64,000 nt of DNA from Sulfitobacter donghicola DSW-25 = KCTC 12864 = JCM 14565. Its GTDB lineage: Bacteria; Pseudomonadota; Alphaproteobacteria; Rhodobacterales; Rhodobacteraceae. A program made the position numbers and the translations under genes. Numbering within the stretch: the first letter of the stretch is position 1; each line of letters opens with the position of its first letter. Below the pieces are notes generated by a model that saw only the letters and a list, made by a program, of their open reading frames with translations, was not told the DNA's origin and did not search any database. This document shows positions 27,101 through 37,459 of this stretch, one piece after another. The stretch lies in the NCBI RefSeq assembly GCF_000622405.1, contig NZ_JASF01000005.1, positions 2,170,001 through 2,234,000 on the forward strand, read 5' to 3'.

Positions 27101-27786
27101 TAGATACCTGCCAGTGCTGGAATGCCGGTGAGATCGTTGAGAATGTGTTTTGGTCGCCACGGCAGACGGTCAACAGGGTCGCCTGCGCGGTTGACCCAAG
27201 CGGTGGTAAAACCATAGCCCGTCGCCGCGCCCGCGTCCCACCCGTTAGAGGACACGAACAGCACCTCTTCTTTTGCGCAGTTAAATTCAGCCCCGACCAG
27301 ATCGTAAACCCGAGGATCAGGCTTAAAGATGCCAACGCTTTCCACCGACAGCAGCGCATCAAGCACCCCGTTTATGCCCGCGCTATCGACAGCCCCTTGC
27401 AACATCGCGGGCGAGCCGTTGGACAAGATGCCCGTGTTCAGCCCCGCCTCTTTGAGCGTTTTCAGCATTGCTGGCACTTCGGGATAGGCGCCCAGCTCCC
27501 AATAGAGCTGCAACAGCCGCTCGCGCAGCGCGGCATCGCCGTCATGCCCCGTCTTTTCCAAAGCCCAATCCAGCCCTTCCTGCGTCACCTGCCAAAAATC
27601 GTCATGGGCGTTTGTGACAGCGCGCAGCCAGCTATATTGCAGCTGCTTGAGGCGCCAATGTTCAGCCAACTGGGGCCAATCATCTTTGATTGCTGCGAAT
27701 TCCGGCTCGCTCGCCGCTTGGCGGGCTGCGGCGGCTACATCGAATAATGTGCCGTAGGCGTCAAAGATGCATGTTGTGATCGGCAT
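27100..27786 (-). CDS. Haloacid dehalogenase type II (L-2-haloacid dehalogenase-like)
   Basis: The 228-residue HAD-superfamily protein has the nucleophilic Asp in TCIFDAYGTLFDVAAAA, the motif II Ser/Asn in TGILSNGSPAML, and the FKPDPRVYDL lysine. The catalytic-site VSSNGWDAGAATGYGF segment is typical of L-2-haloacid dehalogenases as opposed to phosphatases. It would convert an L-2-haloalkanoate to a D-2-hydroxyacid. It is the first gene of the eight-gene minus-strand operon; the start at 27786 (MPITTCIFD) fits the family. Confidence 0.87.
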   Translation of the reverse strand: MPITTCIFDAYGTLFDVAAAARQAASEPEFAAIKDDWPQLAEHWRLKQLQYSWLRAVTNAHDDFWQVTQEGLDWALEKTGHDGDAALRERLLQLYWELGAYPEVPAMLKTLKEAGLNTGILSNGSPAMLQGAVDSAGINGVLDALLSVESVGIFKPDPRVYDLVGAEFNCAKEEVLFVSSNGWDAGAATGYGFTTAWVNRAGDPVDRLPWRPKHILNDLTGIPALAGI

Positions 27787-27965
27787 AGTGGCTCCGCCAA
27801 ATGATTTACTGGTCACAGATACATTTGCATGAGCCTTGCCTATGGAAAAGAGCGAAATAGGGGTTGAGGTTTTGTGTTCAGCTTGAAAGGGTGCGCCATC
27901 TTTTGGAGCACCCGTGCAGATACGCGGCCTCTACCCCTTTTTCCCAATCAGAATGGAGACGACAC

Positions 27966-28400
27966 ATGGCCGAAGTTAAGGCAGGCGATACCGTGCATTT
28001 GCACTACACTGGCACTCTTTTGGATGGCACCACATTTGATAGCTCCGAAGGGCGCGACCCGCTGCAATTCGTTGTGGGCTCCGGTCAAATCATCCCCGGT
28101 TTGGATGTTGCTATTCCTGGTATGAAAGTGGGCGACAAGAAAGTTGTGAAAATCGCGGCTGATGATGCCTATGGCCAAGTAAACCCAGAAATGCGTCAGG
28201 CTGTCCCGCGCGAAGGTATCCCTGCGGAAATCCAGCTTGAGGTTGGGCTGCAACTGCAGATGCAAACCCCTGATGGTCAGGCGATGCCTGTCACCGTTGT
28301 AGAACTGGATGAAGCGACAGTAACACTGGATGCAAACCACCCGTTGGCTGGCAAGGATTTGCAGTTTGACATCGAGCTGGTGAAAATCGACGCGGCCTAA
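27966..28400 (+). CDS. FKBP-type peptidyl-prolyl isomerase, SlyD-like
   Basis: The 144-residue protein speeds cis-trans isomerisation of proline bonds and acts as a cytoplasmic folding helper. The FKBP core appears at both ends (VHLHYTGTLLDGTTFDSSEG, the GSGQIIPGLDVAIPGM active site, and KDLQFDIELVKI). An inserted flap domain (about 70-125) interrupts it, as in SlyD. The His/Cys-rich metal-binding tail of E. coli SlyD is missing. The start at 27966 has a GGAGACGAC Shine-Dalgarno. Confidence 0.92.
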   Translation: MAEVKAGDTVHLHYTGTLLDGTTFDSSEGRDPLQFVVGSGQIIPGLDVAIPGMKVGDKKVVKIAADDAYGQVNPEMRQAVPREGIPAEIQLEVGLQLQMQTPDGQAMPVTVVELDEATVTLDANHPLAGKDLQFDIELVKIDAA

Positions 28401-28438
28401 ACCGTTTCCCAAGGGAAATTGCCTTGGGTGAAAAAATA

Positions 28439-28469
28439 AACGCTGTCCAAGAGATTGGGCAGCGTTTTT
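28439..28469. terminator. Bidirectional terminator between the FKBP gene and irr
   Basis: AACGCTGTCCAA and TTGGGCAGCGTT form a twelve-pair stem (one G-U) around GAGA. A T run follows on the plus strand and an A run precedes, so it can end both convergent genes. Confidence 0.88.
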
Positions 28470-28498
28470 CGTTTGGATTGTATTTTCAGACTAGCGTT

Positions 28499-28918
28499 TT
28501 AGGATTTCTTGCGCAGTCGGATCACCACATCAACCGATGCGATCTCGGCCCCTTCGGGGGCATCGGGTATCTGGGCGATGACCAACTGATCAGAGGGGGC
28601 ATCCGTCAGGCGCGCCTCATCCTCCCAATAGAAATGGGGGTGATCGTGGGTGTTGGTATCAAAATAGCTGCGTGAGCCGTCAACGGTGACCTCTTGCAGC
28701 AGGCCCGCGTCACAAAAGGTGCGCAGCGTGTTATATACAGTCGCAAGCGAAACACTGTCGCCACCGTCCTTGGCCGCGTCAAACAGGCTTTCTGCTGTGA
28801 CATGGCGGTGCTGCCCGTCGCCAACCAGCAAGGTGGCCAAGGTTAGCCGCTGGCGCGTAGGGCGCAGCCCAGCTGTAGCAAGCCATTTGGTTCCTGTTTC
28901 AATCTGAGTATCAAGCAT
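28499..28918 (-). CDS. irr: Fur family iron-response regulator Irr
   Basis: The 139-residue protein is a Fur-superfamily regulator with a winged helix (LRPTRQRLTLATLL, then VSLATVYNTLRTFCDAGLL) and an Irr-type histidine-rich HDHPHFYWEDEARL segment in place of Fur's Zn sites. Irr binds DNA under iron limitation and is inactivated through haem in alphaproteobacteria. The GCPWH-type haem motif of Bradyrhizobium is absent here. It is divergent from fabA, an arrangement conserved in Rhodobacteraceae. The start at 28918 fits family length. Confidence 0.9.
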   Translation of the reverse strand: MLDTQIETGTKWLATAGLRPTRQRLTLATLLVGDGQHRHVTAESLFDAAKDGGDSVSLATVYNTLRTFCDAGLLQEVTVDGSRSYFDTNTHDHPHFYWEDEARLTDAPSDQLVIAQIPDAPEGAEIASVDVVIRLRKKS

Positions 28919-29137
28919 GATCGGCCTTTTTGCGGATTGGATTAAATATAGGGGCCGAGGTGGGCTACTTTCAATTGCAAAACCACCTGAAACCCTCTCA
29001 ACATCAGGAAAAAGTGCCAAATTGCCCCTGCGCGAGCATCAAACACTGGCAAAAAGGGCAGGTGTCTGCCCCCTTGCGGCTGCTTGGGGCTCGGTGATAA
29101 GTGGAAAACAGCAAATAATCGCGCAGGAGAAGACCCC

Positions 29138-29647
29138 ATGGCAGACTACCCAACGAGCTTTGACAAAGAAGACTTGCTGAAATGCGCACGGGGGGAACTT
29201 TTCGGGGAAGGGAATGCCCAGCTTCCTGCGCCGCCCATGTTGATGATGGACCGCATCACCGATATTTCTGGTGATGGTGGTGCCCATGGCAAAGGGCATA
29301 TCGTGGCTGAATTCGATATCACGCCAGACTTGTGGTTCTTTGATTGCCACTTCCCAGGCAATCCGATCATGCCAGGGTGCCTTGGCCTTGATGGTTTGTG
29401 GCAGCTCACGGGGTTTAACCTAGGCTGGCGTGGCTGGCAGGGGCGCGGCTATGCGCTGGGCGTTGGCGAGGTGAAACTGAAAGGCATGGTGCGCCCTGAT
29501 CGCAAAATGCTGACCTATAAAATTGACTTCACCAAAGCGATCCAAACCCGCCGCCTGACCATGGGTGTTGCCAGCGGTATCGTAGAGGCCGACGGCGAAG
29601 TGATCTATGAAGTGACCGACATGAAGGTCGCCCTATCAGAAAGCTGA
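29138..29647 (+). CDS. fabA: 3-hydroxydecanoyl-ACP dehydratase/isomerase
   Basis: The 169-residue hotdog enzyme dehydrates 3-hydroxydecanoyl-ACP and isomerises the trans-2 product to cis-3, the branch point to unsaturated fatty acids. The catalytic His lies in [20 protein letters not shown], followed by the long helix with the Asp ([21 protein letters not shown]). The start at 29138 has an AGGAGAAG Shine-Dalgarno. It has its own terminator 35 bases after the stop and is separated from fabB by a Hint-domain gene. Confidence 0.96.
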   Translation: MADYPTSFDKEDLLKCARGELFGEGNAQLPAPPMLMMDRITDISGDGGAHGKGHIVAEFDITPDLWFFDCHFPGNPIMPGCLGLDGLWQLTGFNLGWRGWQGRGYALGVGEVKLKGMVRPDRKMLTYKIDFTKAIQTRRLTMGVASGIVEADGEVIYEVTDMKVALSES

Positions 29648-29680
29648 TTTAGCGGCGCAATCATTTGTGAAACGCGGTTG

Positions 29681-29718
29681 AACCGTCCTGCCCCAGATGT
29701 GGGGGAGGGCGGTTTTTT
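29681..29718 (+). terminator. Terminator of fabA
   Basis: AACCGTCCTGCCCC and GGGGGAGGGCGGTT pair with few irregularities around a short loop and run into six T. It separates fabA from the downstream Hint-protein gene, so that gene and fabB need their own promoters. Confidence 0.85.
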
Positions 29719-29924
29719 CTTGTTTGATGGGGCCCACAAACGGCGCGCCCGCTGCCATAATGTCGCCACTGACTGGTCATGCCGAAAACCAAAACACCTG
29801 CAATAGCTGTCTGCGGGGCGCTGCAAGAGCAGGGCCAGATGCAAAAGCACCGGCAGCCAAAATGGCAGATAGGCCAAATCGAAGACACTGATTAACACTT
29901 AACTGGCAGCAGGCGGGCTGGGCT

Positions 29925-31130
29925 ATGGCTACGATCGACATTGTACGGCAGGATATAAACCCGCATGAAACCACAAGTGGCATTCGGGATGATACCAGTT
30001 CGCGTGGCGTTGATCTGGAAGGCACAATCGTCACGGCAACCTATGCGGATGGCACCACAGAAACGCTGACGTGGCAGGCCTATGATCCCTACACATTTGG
30101 TGGCGTTACAGGCACAGATGTGGATATGTCATTTGGGTTTGACTGGCATAACCTATCCACAAGCAAACGGCTCACCTCGCTGAAATTTGACCTTCAACCA
30201 GCAAATTCGGTTTTTGATACCACGCTGGATATGGATGATTTCCCGATCGGCAACTCGACCCCGAGCTCGCTCAACGGGTTCCCGTTCAAGCTGGCACCGG
30301 AATACGAAGACATCGAAGGAGCGATCACCGCGACCTATTCGGGGATCGTTAATCTGGCAGGCAGCGCCGCTGTGGGTGATCTGTATACCACCATGGAAAT
30401 CGACTTTTCGGGGTTGCCCGATGGCGGGTTGCTGGGTGAGCTGCGGTGGAATTCTGATATCGACACCATCAAGGCCGATAACGATCTGGTGCCAACGGGT
30501 GTGACCTGTTTCGCCCGCGGCACCTTGATCACCACAGATCGCGGCGATCTACCTGTCGAAGACCTGCGCCCGGGCGATAAAATCCTGACCCAAGACAACG
30601 GGTATCAGACGCTTCTTCTGACCATGAACCGCGTGATGGAAAAACGGGAATTGCGCAAAAACACAAGCCTCTATCCTGTGCGTATTTGTGCAGGTGCATT
30701 GGGCGGAGGGATACCCAAAAGGGATTTGGTGGTTTCGCGTCAGCACCGCATGGTTGTCCGCTCAAACATCGCCAAACGCATGTTCGGGGATTTAACCGTT
30801 CTTGTCGCGGCGATTAGACTGGCCAAACTGCCCCGTATCAACGTTGAATATATGATCCGGAAGGTTGAGTATTTTCACCTGATCTTTAAAAACCACGAGA
30901 TTATTTTTGCCGAAGGCGCCCCAACCGAAAGCTTTTTGATCAATTCGGATACGAAAAACACGCTAAGCACTCAGCAGCGCAAGGAATTTTTTGCGATCTT
31001 CCCCGAGGCTGCAGAAAACGGGTATTGCGCAGAGCCTGCCTATGCCATCCCGCCATTGGGGGGGCAAAAACGGCTGGTGCAACGTCACCGGAAAAATGAA
31101 CGCAGGCTGCTATCCGCCCAAATGGGCTAG
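29925..31130 (+). CDS. Hint-domain protein (Hint_2 type)
   Basis: The 401-residue protein has an N-terminal half of about 190 residues, acidic and beta-rich, that I do not recognise, followed by a Hint domain of the self-splicing/self-cleaving fold. Cys195 starts it (VTCFARGTLITTDRGDLPVE), the VEDLRPGDKILTQDNG block follows, and His274 is in VSRQHRMVVRS. The C-terminal part ends with HEIIFAEGAPTESFL. No signal peptide and no C-terminal His-Asn splice junction are seen, so cleavage and not splicing is possible. Such proteins are common in Rhodobacteraceae. It interrupts the fabA-fabB order. Confidence 0.85.
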   Translation: MATIDIVRQDINPHETTSGIRDDTSSRGVDLEGTIVTATYADGTTETLTWQAYDPYTFGGVTGTDVDMSFGFDWHNLSTSKRLTSLKFDLQPANSVFDTTLDMDDFPIGNSTPSSLNGFPFKLAPEYEDIEGAITATYSGIVNLAGSAAVGDLYTTMEIDFSGLPDGGLLGELRWNSDIDTIKADNDLVPTGVTCFARGTLITTDRGDLPVEDLRPGDKILTQDNGYQTLLLTMNRVMEKRELRKNTSLYPVRICAGALGGGIPKRDLVVSRQHRMVVRSNIAKRMFGDLTVLVAAIRLAKLPRINVEYMIRKVEYFHLIFKNHEIIFAEGAPTESFLINSDTKNTLSTQQRKEFFAIFPEAAENGYCAEPAYAIPPLGGQKRLVQRHRKNERRLLSAQMG

Positions 31131-31400
31131 CTAGGTACCGCTTCACGATCGGCTAGGTAGAAGCAGCCGCTCCTCAGGGGCACCCCAGACCCAAGCCAAA
31201 GCCCTATCGGGATTGGATTTAACCTGTGCGGGCGCAGCTTTGGGTGCCTTGGCAGCAGTTTCTCAAAATCTATGCCGAATACGTTGATGTTTTGGCCCCA
31301 AATCGCTATCGCTCGCGTAACGTAACGGCAGGCCGATATGCTTGCACCGTGTCGTTGGCCTGTCCTAAGAAGGGACAAGGAAGTTTAGGGAGTGCTGCAT
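31131..31400. other. Gap between the Hint gene and fabB
   Basis: The 270-base gap has no supported gene. It must carry the fabB promoter. The TAGGGAG at about 31386 is the Shine-Dalgarno for fabB. No clear terminator for the Hint gene was found. Confidence 0.5.
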
Positions 31401-32630
31401 ATGCGCCGCGTCGTCGTCACAGGGTTGGGAATTGTCTCATCCATCGGAAACAATGCAACCGAAGTGAAAGCATCACTAAAAGCAGGAACCAGCGGCATTG
31501 TCGCCTCTGAATCCATGACCGAGCATGGCTTTCGCAGCCAGATCGCCGGCACGCTGAAAATCAAACCGTCCGAGCATATCGACAAACGCACCTTCCGCTT
31601 TATGGGGGATGGGGCTGCCTATGCCTACCTCGCGATGGGTCAAGCGATCGAAGACGCTGGTCTGGGCGAAGATGTGATTTCAAACCCGCGCACGGGTCTG
31701 GTTGCAGGTTCTGGCGGGCCGTCCACCTCGGCAATGCTGGCCGCGCATGACGTTGTGAAAAACACAGGCGCGACAAAACGCATCGGGCCCTTTGCCGTGC
31801 CAAAATGCATGAGCTCAACCGTCAGCGCGAACCTGTCCACGGCCTATAAGATCAAGGGCATCAACTATTCGATCACCTCTGCCTGCTCAACCTCGCTGCA
31901 CTGCATCGGCAACGCGGCCGAGCAAATCATGCTGGGCAAACAGGATGTTATGTTTGCAGGTGGCGGAGAAGAGCTGGATTGGACGCTTTCCTGCCTGTTC
32001 GACGCCATGGGCGCGATGAGCAGCAAATATAACGACACTCCAGAACTGGCGAGCCGCGCCTTTGATCAGAACCGCGATGGGTTTGTGATCTCAGGCGGTG
32101 GCGGCATGGTTGTCCTTGAGGATCTTGATCACGCTCTGGCACGGGGCGCAAAAATCTACGCCGAAGTCACAGGCTATGCCGCGACATCGGATGGCCACGA
32201 CATGGTTGCCCCCAGCGGTGAGGGCGGCGAACGCGCTATGCGCCTTGCGCTGGAAAGCCTGCCAGAGGGTCGCAAGGTCAGCTATATCAACGCACACGGC
32301 ACCTCGACACCTGTTGGCGATGTGGGCGAGATCGAAGCGGTCCGCCGCGTGTTTGGCCAAGGCAGCACACCGCCTGTCAGCTCGACCAAATCCATGACGG
32401 GCCACGCGCAAGGCGCTGCTGGCGCTTTGGAGGCGATCTTTTGTCTGTTGATGCTCGAGGATGACTTCATCGCGCCCTCGATCAACGTACAAGAGCTGGA
32501 CGAGCGTCTGGACCCTGCCGAAATCGCCACAACACGTGTAGACGATGCGGGGCTCGACTCGGTTATGACCAACTCATTCGGGTTTGGCGGCACTAACGGA
32601 TCAATGATCCTTTCGAAATACCAAGGGTAA
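31401..32630 (+). CDS. fabB: Beta-ketoacyl-ACP synthase I
   Basis: The 409-residue condensing enzyme elongates fatty acyl-ACPs and is needed for the unsaturated branch set up by FabA. The catalytic Cys lies in [20 protein letters not shown], and the two His residues in [18 protein letters not shown] and [16 protein letters not shown]. The ATG at 31401 is preferred over a GTG at 31392 because of the AGGGAG Shine-Dalgarno spacing and the family start ([10 protein letters not shown]). fabI follows 11 bases later, so the two form an operon. Confidence 0.95.
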   Translation: MRRVVVTGLGIVSSIGNNATEVKASLKAGTSGIVASESMTEHGFRSQIAGTLKIKPSEHIDKRTFRFMGDGAAYAYLAMGQAIEDAGLGEDVISNPRTGLVAGSGGPSTSAMLAAHDVVKNTGATKRIGPFAVPKCMSSTVSANLSTAYKIKGINYSITSACSTSLHCIGNAAEQIMLGKQDVMFAGGGEELDWTLSCLFDAMGAMSSKYNDTPELASRAFDQNRDGFVISGGGGMVVLEDLDHALARGAKIYAEVTGYAATSDGHDMVAPSGEGGERAMRLALESLPEGRKVSYINAHGTSTPVGDVGEIEAVRRVFGQGSTPPVSSTKSMTGHAQGAAGALEAIFCLLMLEDDFIAPSINVQELDERLDPAEIATTRVDDAGLDSVMTNSFGFGGTNGSMILSKYQG

Positions 32631-32641
32631 GGATCAGGATT

Positions 32642-33433
32642 ATGACCGGTATGCTGAGCGGGAAACGCGGATTGATTATGGGTGTCGCCAACGAGCGGTC
32701 TATCGCTTGGGGCATCGCCAAAGCTATGGCAGGGGCAGGGGCCGAGCTGGCCTTTACCTATCAGGGTGAGGCCTTTGGTTCGCGGCTCAAGCCGTTGGCC
32801 GAAAGCGTTGGCTCTGATTTCATGGTTGATGTGGATGTAACGGATGATGCGTCACTGGACGCGGCATTTGAACAGCTGGGCGCGCGCTGGCCGACCATCG
32901 ACTTTGTCGTGCATGCCATTGCGTTTTCCGACAAATCCGAGCTGACAGGCCGTTTCCTGAACACCAGCCGCGCGAATTTCAAACATTCGCTGGATATCTC
33001 GGCCTATAGCCTGATCGAAGTCGCCCGCCGTGCGCACCCGCTGATGAAAGACAACGGCGGCACGCTGATGACGCTGACCTATCTCGGCTCTAACAAAGTT
33101 GTGCCGAACTATAACGTGATGGGCGTGGCCAAGGCCGCATTGGAAAGCGCCACGCGCTATCTGGCGAATGATCTGGGTCCAGAAGGCATCCGCGTTAACG
33201 CCATCTCCCCCGGCCCGATGAAGACACTTGCAGGGGCGGCCATTGGCGGCGCCCGCAAGACCTATAAGCACACCGACCAAAACACCCCAATGCGCGCCAA
33301 CGCGACGCTAGAGGCGGTGGGCGGCACAGCGGTCTATCTGGCGTCCGATGCAGGTGCCTGCACCAGCGGAGAGATCATCCACGTGGATGGCGGCTATCAC
33401 GTGCTGGGGATGCCGCAGGCGGAAAACCTGTAG
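32642..33433 (+). CDS. fabI: Enoyl-ACP reductase (NADH)
   Basis: The 263-residue short-chain dehydrogenase family enzyme reduces trans-2-enoyl-ACP in the last step of fatty-acid elongation. FabI features are the N-terminal GLIMGVANERSIAWGIAKAM cofactor block, the YLGSNKVVPNYNVMGVAKAA region with the Tyr and Lys of the Y-x6-K active site, and the C-terminal IIHVDGGYHVLGM. It is the usual target of triclosan-like inhibitors. It ends the fabB-fabI operon. Confidence 0.95.
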   Translation: MTGMLSGKRGLIMGVANERSIAWGIAKAMAGAGAELAFTYQGEAFGSRLKPLAESVGSDFMVDVDVTDDASLDAAFEQLGARWPTIDFVVHAIAFSDKSELTGRFLNTSRANFKHSLDISAYSLIEVARRAHPLMKDNGGTLMTLTYLGSNKVVPNYNVMGVAKAALESATRYLANDLGPEGIRVNAISPGPMKTLAGAAIGGARKTYKHTDQNTPMRANATLEAVGGTAVYLASDAGACTSGEIIHVDGGYHVLGMPQAENL

Positions 33434-33462
33434 GTTTTACGACAGATCAAAAAGACGCATTG

Positions 33463-33496
33463 AAAAAAGCCGCGACTTTCCTGTCGCGGCTTTTTT
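33463..33496 (+). terminator. Terminator of fabB-fabI
   Basis: AAAAAAGCCGCGA and TCGCGGCTTTTTT pair over thirteen positions around an eight-base loop, ending in a T run. Confidence 0.92.
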
Positions 33497-33508
33497 ATGG
33501 GCGCGTTC

Positions 33509-33635
33509 CTATTCAGGAGCCACCTTTCGATCAAATGCAGCGAAAGGTGGCCGTGATCCCTGAATAGCCGCGTGCCCTGAATGACCCAGATCAGGTGTCA
33601 GTTCGCCCCTTGGCCAATGGCCTTGGGACGAACTG
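33509..33635. repeat. Two adjacent palindromes in the fabI-YHS gap
   Basis: The first is nested: outer arms CTATTCAGG (33509-33517) and CCTGAATAG (33559-33567), inner arms CCACCTTTCG (33520-33529) and CGAAAGGTGG (33541-33550). The second has 17-base arms at 33599-33615 and 33619-33635 with three mismatches. Neither has a T run. They may end the minus-strand YHS transcript or be repetitive extragenic palindromes. Confidence 0.7.
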
Positions 33636-33645
33636 GTGATTTCAA

Positions 33646-34122
33646 TTACAGGTCTTTTGGCGCGATGCTTTTGATCTCGGGCCATTTGGCATCTGCATTT
33701 GTGCCGTGACCGCTGACATCTTTGCTAAAACCATCAATGGCGGCCTGATACGAATATACCGACAGTTTTCCGTTATCGATGCGGAACAGGGTCGGGTCGC
33801 CATCCAGCTTTTTGCCCAAGGCCGCGCCCATACGGCAATAGCCGCCATGCTGAGGCACATATTTGGCTGGATCAGCTTGGAACGTGGCTAGGTTTTCAGC
33901 GGATGAGAACCGATACGTAGCGCCTTCGTGTTCTGCTGAATATTGTTCGGATCCCAGCGTGGGCTTGCCGACCGTGAAATAGGCAACGGGGTCGTGGCTT
34001 TTTAGGGCGATGTTGGCCGCGCTCACATTTACTGGGGCCGTTGAGGTGATGTCATAGGCAAAAGCAGGCGTGGACGCCGTGACTGCAAATGCCAAACCCA
34101 ATGCAACAAGTGTCTTTTTCAT
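33646..34122 (-). CDS. Periplasmic YHS domain protein
   Basis: The 158-residue protein has a signal peptide (MKKTLVALGLAFAVTASTPAFA, cleaved near residue 22). A YHS domain follows, with HDPVAYFTVGKPTLGS and the TYRFSSAENLATFQADPAKY segment, then QHGGYCRMGAALGKK. The domain resembles a TRASH-type metal-binding fold; the cysteine in GGYC is the position that is selenocysteine in some relatives. Role unknown. It is divergent from a TetR gene with palindromic operators between, and so is a likely target of that regulator. Confidence 0.85.
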   Translation of the reverse strand: MKKTLVALGLAFAVTASTPAFAYDITSTAPVNVSAANIALKSHDPVAYFTVGKPTLGSEQYSAEHEGATYRFSSAENLATFQADPAKYVPQHGGYCRMGAALGKKLDGDPTLFRIDNGKLSVYSYQAAIDGFSKDVSGHGTNADAKWPEIKSIAPKDL

Positions 34123-34200
34123 CTGAAGGTCTCCGTTTTTAAGAGGTTATGTTTGTCGCTACACGTGCTTGGGATGCACGGTGTGATTTCACATAAAGAG

Positions 34201-34269
34201 CAAAATGACCGATCGGTCAACAACTCGCCGAACACAGTTTCGTGAATTGTTGACCATTCAGTCATTTTG
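34201..34269. promoter_or_regulatory. Paired TetR-type operators
   Basis: A 23-base element at 34201-34223 containing TGACCGATCGGTCA is repeated in reverse orientation at 34247-34269 with three mismatches. The spacer is 23 bases. The central 14-base palindrome of the left arm is a typical TetR-family half-site pair; the right arm has a degenerate copy. They sit between the divergent YHS and TetR genes. Confidence 0.8.
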
Positions 34270-34337
34270 TATCACTAAAGGTATGGAAAGCGTGGAAACA
34301 CGTTCACAAGATCGTTCAAACAAACCGGAACCTGTTC

Positions 34338-34841
34338 ATGGCACGCCCCTATTCTTTTGATCCTAAGGCAGCACTAGAAACCGCTATGCATGTGTTCTGG
34401 CGAGATGGCTACGACATGGCCAGCCTCTCTAGCCTTCAAAGCGCCATGGGTATTCAGCGCGGGTCGCTCTACCAAGAATTCGGATCAAAGAAGGGGCTGT
34501 TTCTGAAGGCATTGGATCGTTACGTGGAGGACTTCGTCGATCCTGGTATCGCTTTGCTGATGTCGCCAGACGGCGCTGGACAAGATCGCATTGACCAGTT
34601 TTTCGCCCTCATCCCTGATGATGAAAAGCGCGGCTGCCTGTTGTGCAATTCAGCTGCCGGAGCAGCTGGTACAGATGATGATGTGCGCAGCGCGATCTCG
34701 GAGCAGCTAGAGCGGCTGCGAAAGGCATTCGACTATGCGTTGGCTGATGATGATCCAGACCCAGCGCATCGCAGGGCCAAAGCCGAGCAACTGACGCAGA
34801 TGTATATCGGAATCCGCGTCGAAGCTCGGGCGGGATCTTAA
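34338..34841 (+). CDS. TetR family transcriptional regulator, short C-terminus
   Basis: The 167-residue protein has a TetR helix-turn-helix (FWRDGYDMASLSSLQSAMGI, then QRGSLYQEFGSKKGLFLKALDRY). A ligand-binding part with a CLLCNSA segment (two cysteines near 105) follows. It ends abruptly after MYIGIRVEARAGS, about 20-30 residues shorter than the usual 190-200, so the last helix appears missing. It is divergent from the YHS gene, and the paired palindromes between them are likely its operators. Confidence 0.82.
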   Translation: MARPYSFDPKAALETAMHVFWRDGYDMASLSSLQSAMGIQRGSLYQEFGSKKGLFLKALDRYVEDFVDPGIALLMSPDGAGQDRIDQFFALIPDDEKRGCLLCNSAAGAAGTDDDVRSAISEQLERLRKAFDYALADDDPDPAHRRAKAEQLTQMYIGIRVEARAGS

Positions 34842-34921
34842 CTCCCGATGTTTTGTATTCAGCTGGCGGGCTAGGTAGTCGCAGCGTGTCAGCCGCAGCG
34901 AAAGCCCGCTTTTGGGCATGC

Positions 34922-34941
34922 CGCCAGATCGAAATCTGGCG
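34922..34941. repeat. Hairpin between tetR and kdsA
   Basis: CGCCAGAT and ATCTGGCG form a perfect eight-pair stem with a CGAA loop. It lies 16 bases past the kdsA stop on the minus strand. No T run follows, so it is only a weak terminator candidate. Confidence 0.5.
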
Positions 34942-34956
34942 CCACGCGCTGTTGCC

Positions 34957-36929
<1,973 letters not shown>

Positions 36930-37020
36930 AGGCACGGGTCTAGTGGCTGATGGCCCAAGCTGCACGTGGTTTTTCGCCGCTTGGTCAAATAATCGCCGCT
37001 TTTCTTTGGGAGTTAGGGGG

Positions 37021-37395
37021 ATGACATTTGCTGATACATACCGCGAAGAACGCCTGATCAACCGCCGCTCACGTGCCCGAAAGGCGCGGATCATGGGGCG
37101 CGTGATCGGGTTTGGCCTAACCGCTTGTCTGGTTTTTGTGCTGCGCACCGAACCGCAAATGCAAGACCTGATGGAAGACCTCGTGATCTCGCTCATCGGG
37201 GGCGGGAGCGCTTCAGAGCAAAGCATTGAGGGCGCGCGCGCAGATGCGATCAACAGTCTGGGCTATGAGCAGGGCAGCCAAGAAGCACAGCGGCTAGAGC
37301 AGTTGGGTCTTTCAGAAGAAGGCGAAAGCACCTCTCCAACGGTCAGCCAATTGCCGCAAAGCCGCGTCAAAATTAACCGCCCTACGTCGGGCTAG
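37021..37395 (+). CDS. Small membrane protein, unknown function
   Basis: The 124-residue protein has a charged N-terminus (REERLINRRSRARKARI) and one membrane segment near residues 26-42 (MGRVIGFGLTACLVFVL). A periplasmic or cytoplasmic Ser/Gln-rich tail follows. It starts at 37021 with GGGGG just before the ATG. I recognise no family; a single-pass inner-membrane protein is what can be seen. Confidence 0.6.
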   Translation: MTFADTYREERLINRRSRARKARIMGRVIGFGLTACLVFVLRTEPQMQDLMEDLVISLIGGGSASEQSIEGARADAINSLGYEQGSQEAQRLEQLGLSEEGESTSPTVSQLPQSRVKINRPTSG

Positions 37396-37459
37396 CCCCA
37401 GCACGTGCAGACAATGCACGCGGCCCATGATAACTTTTGCCTGAAAAGCGAGGGTATCA

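Noticed and set aside
30501..30760. Possible intein in the Hint-domain protein
   Set aside because: No C-terminal His-Asn followed by Ser, Thr or Cys and no interrupted host enzyme; a stand-alone Hint domain explains it.
33820..33860. Selenocysteine insertion in the YHS gene
   Set aside because: The codon in the GGYC position encodes Cys; no in-frame TGA and no SECIS-like hairpin.
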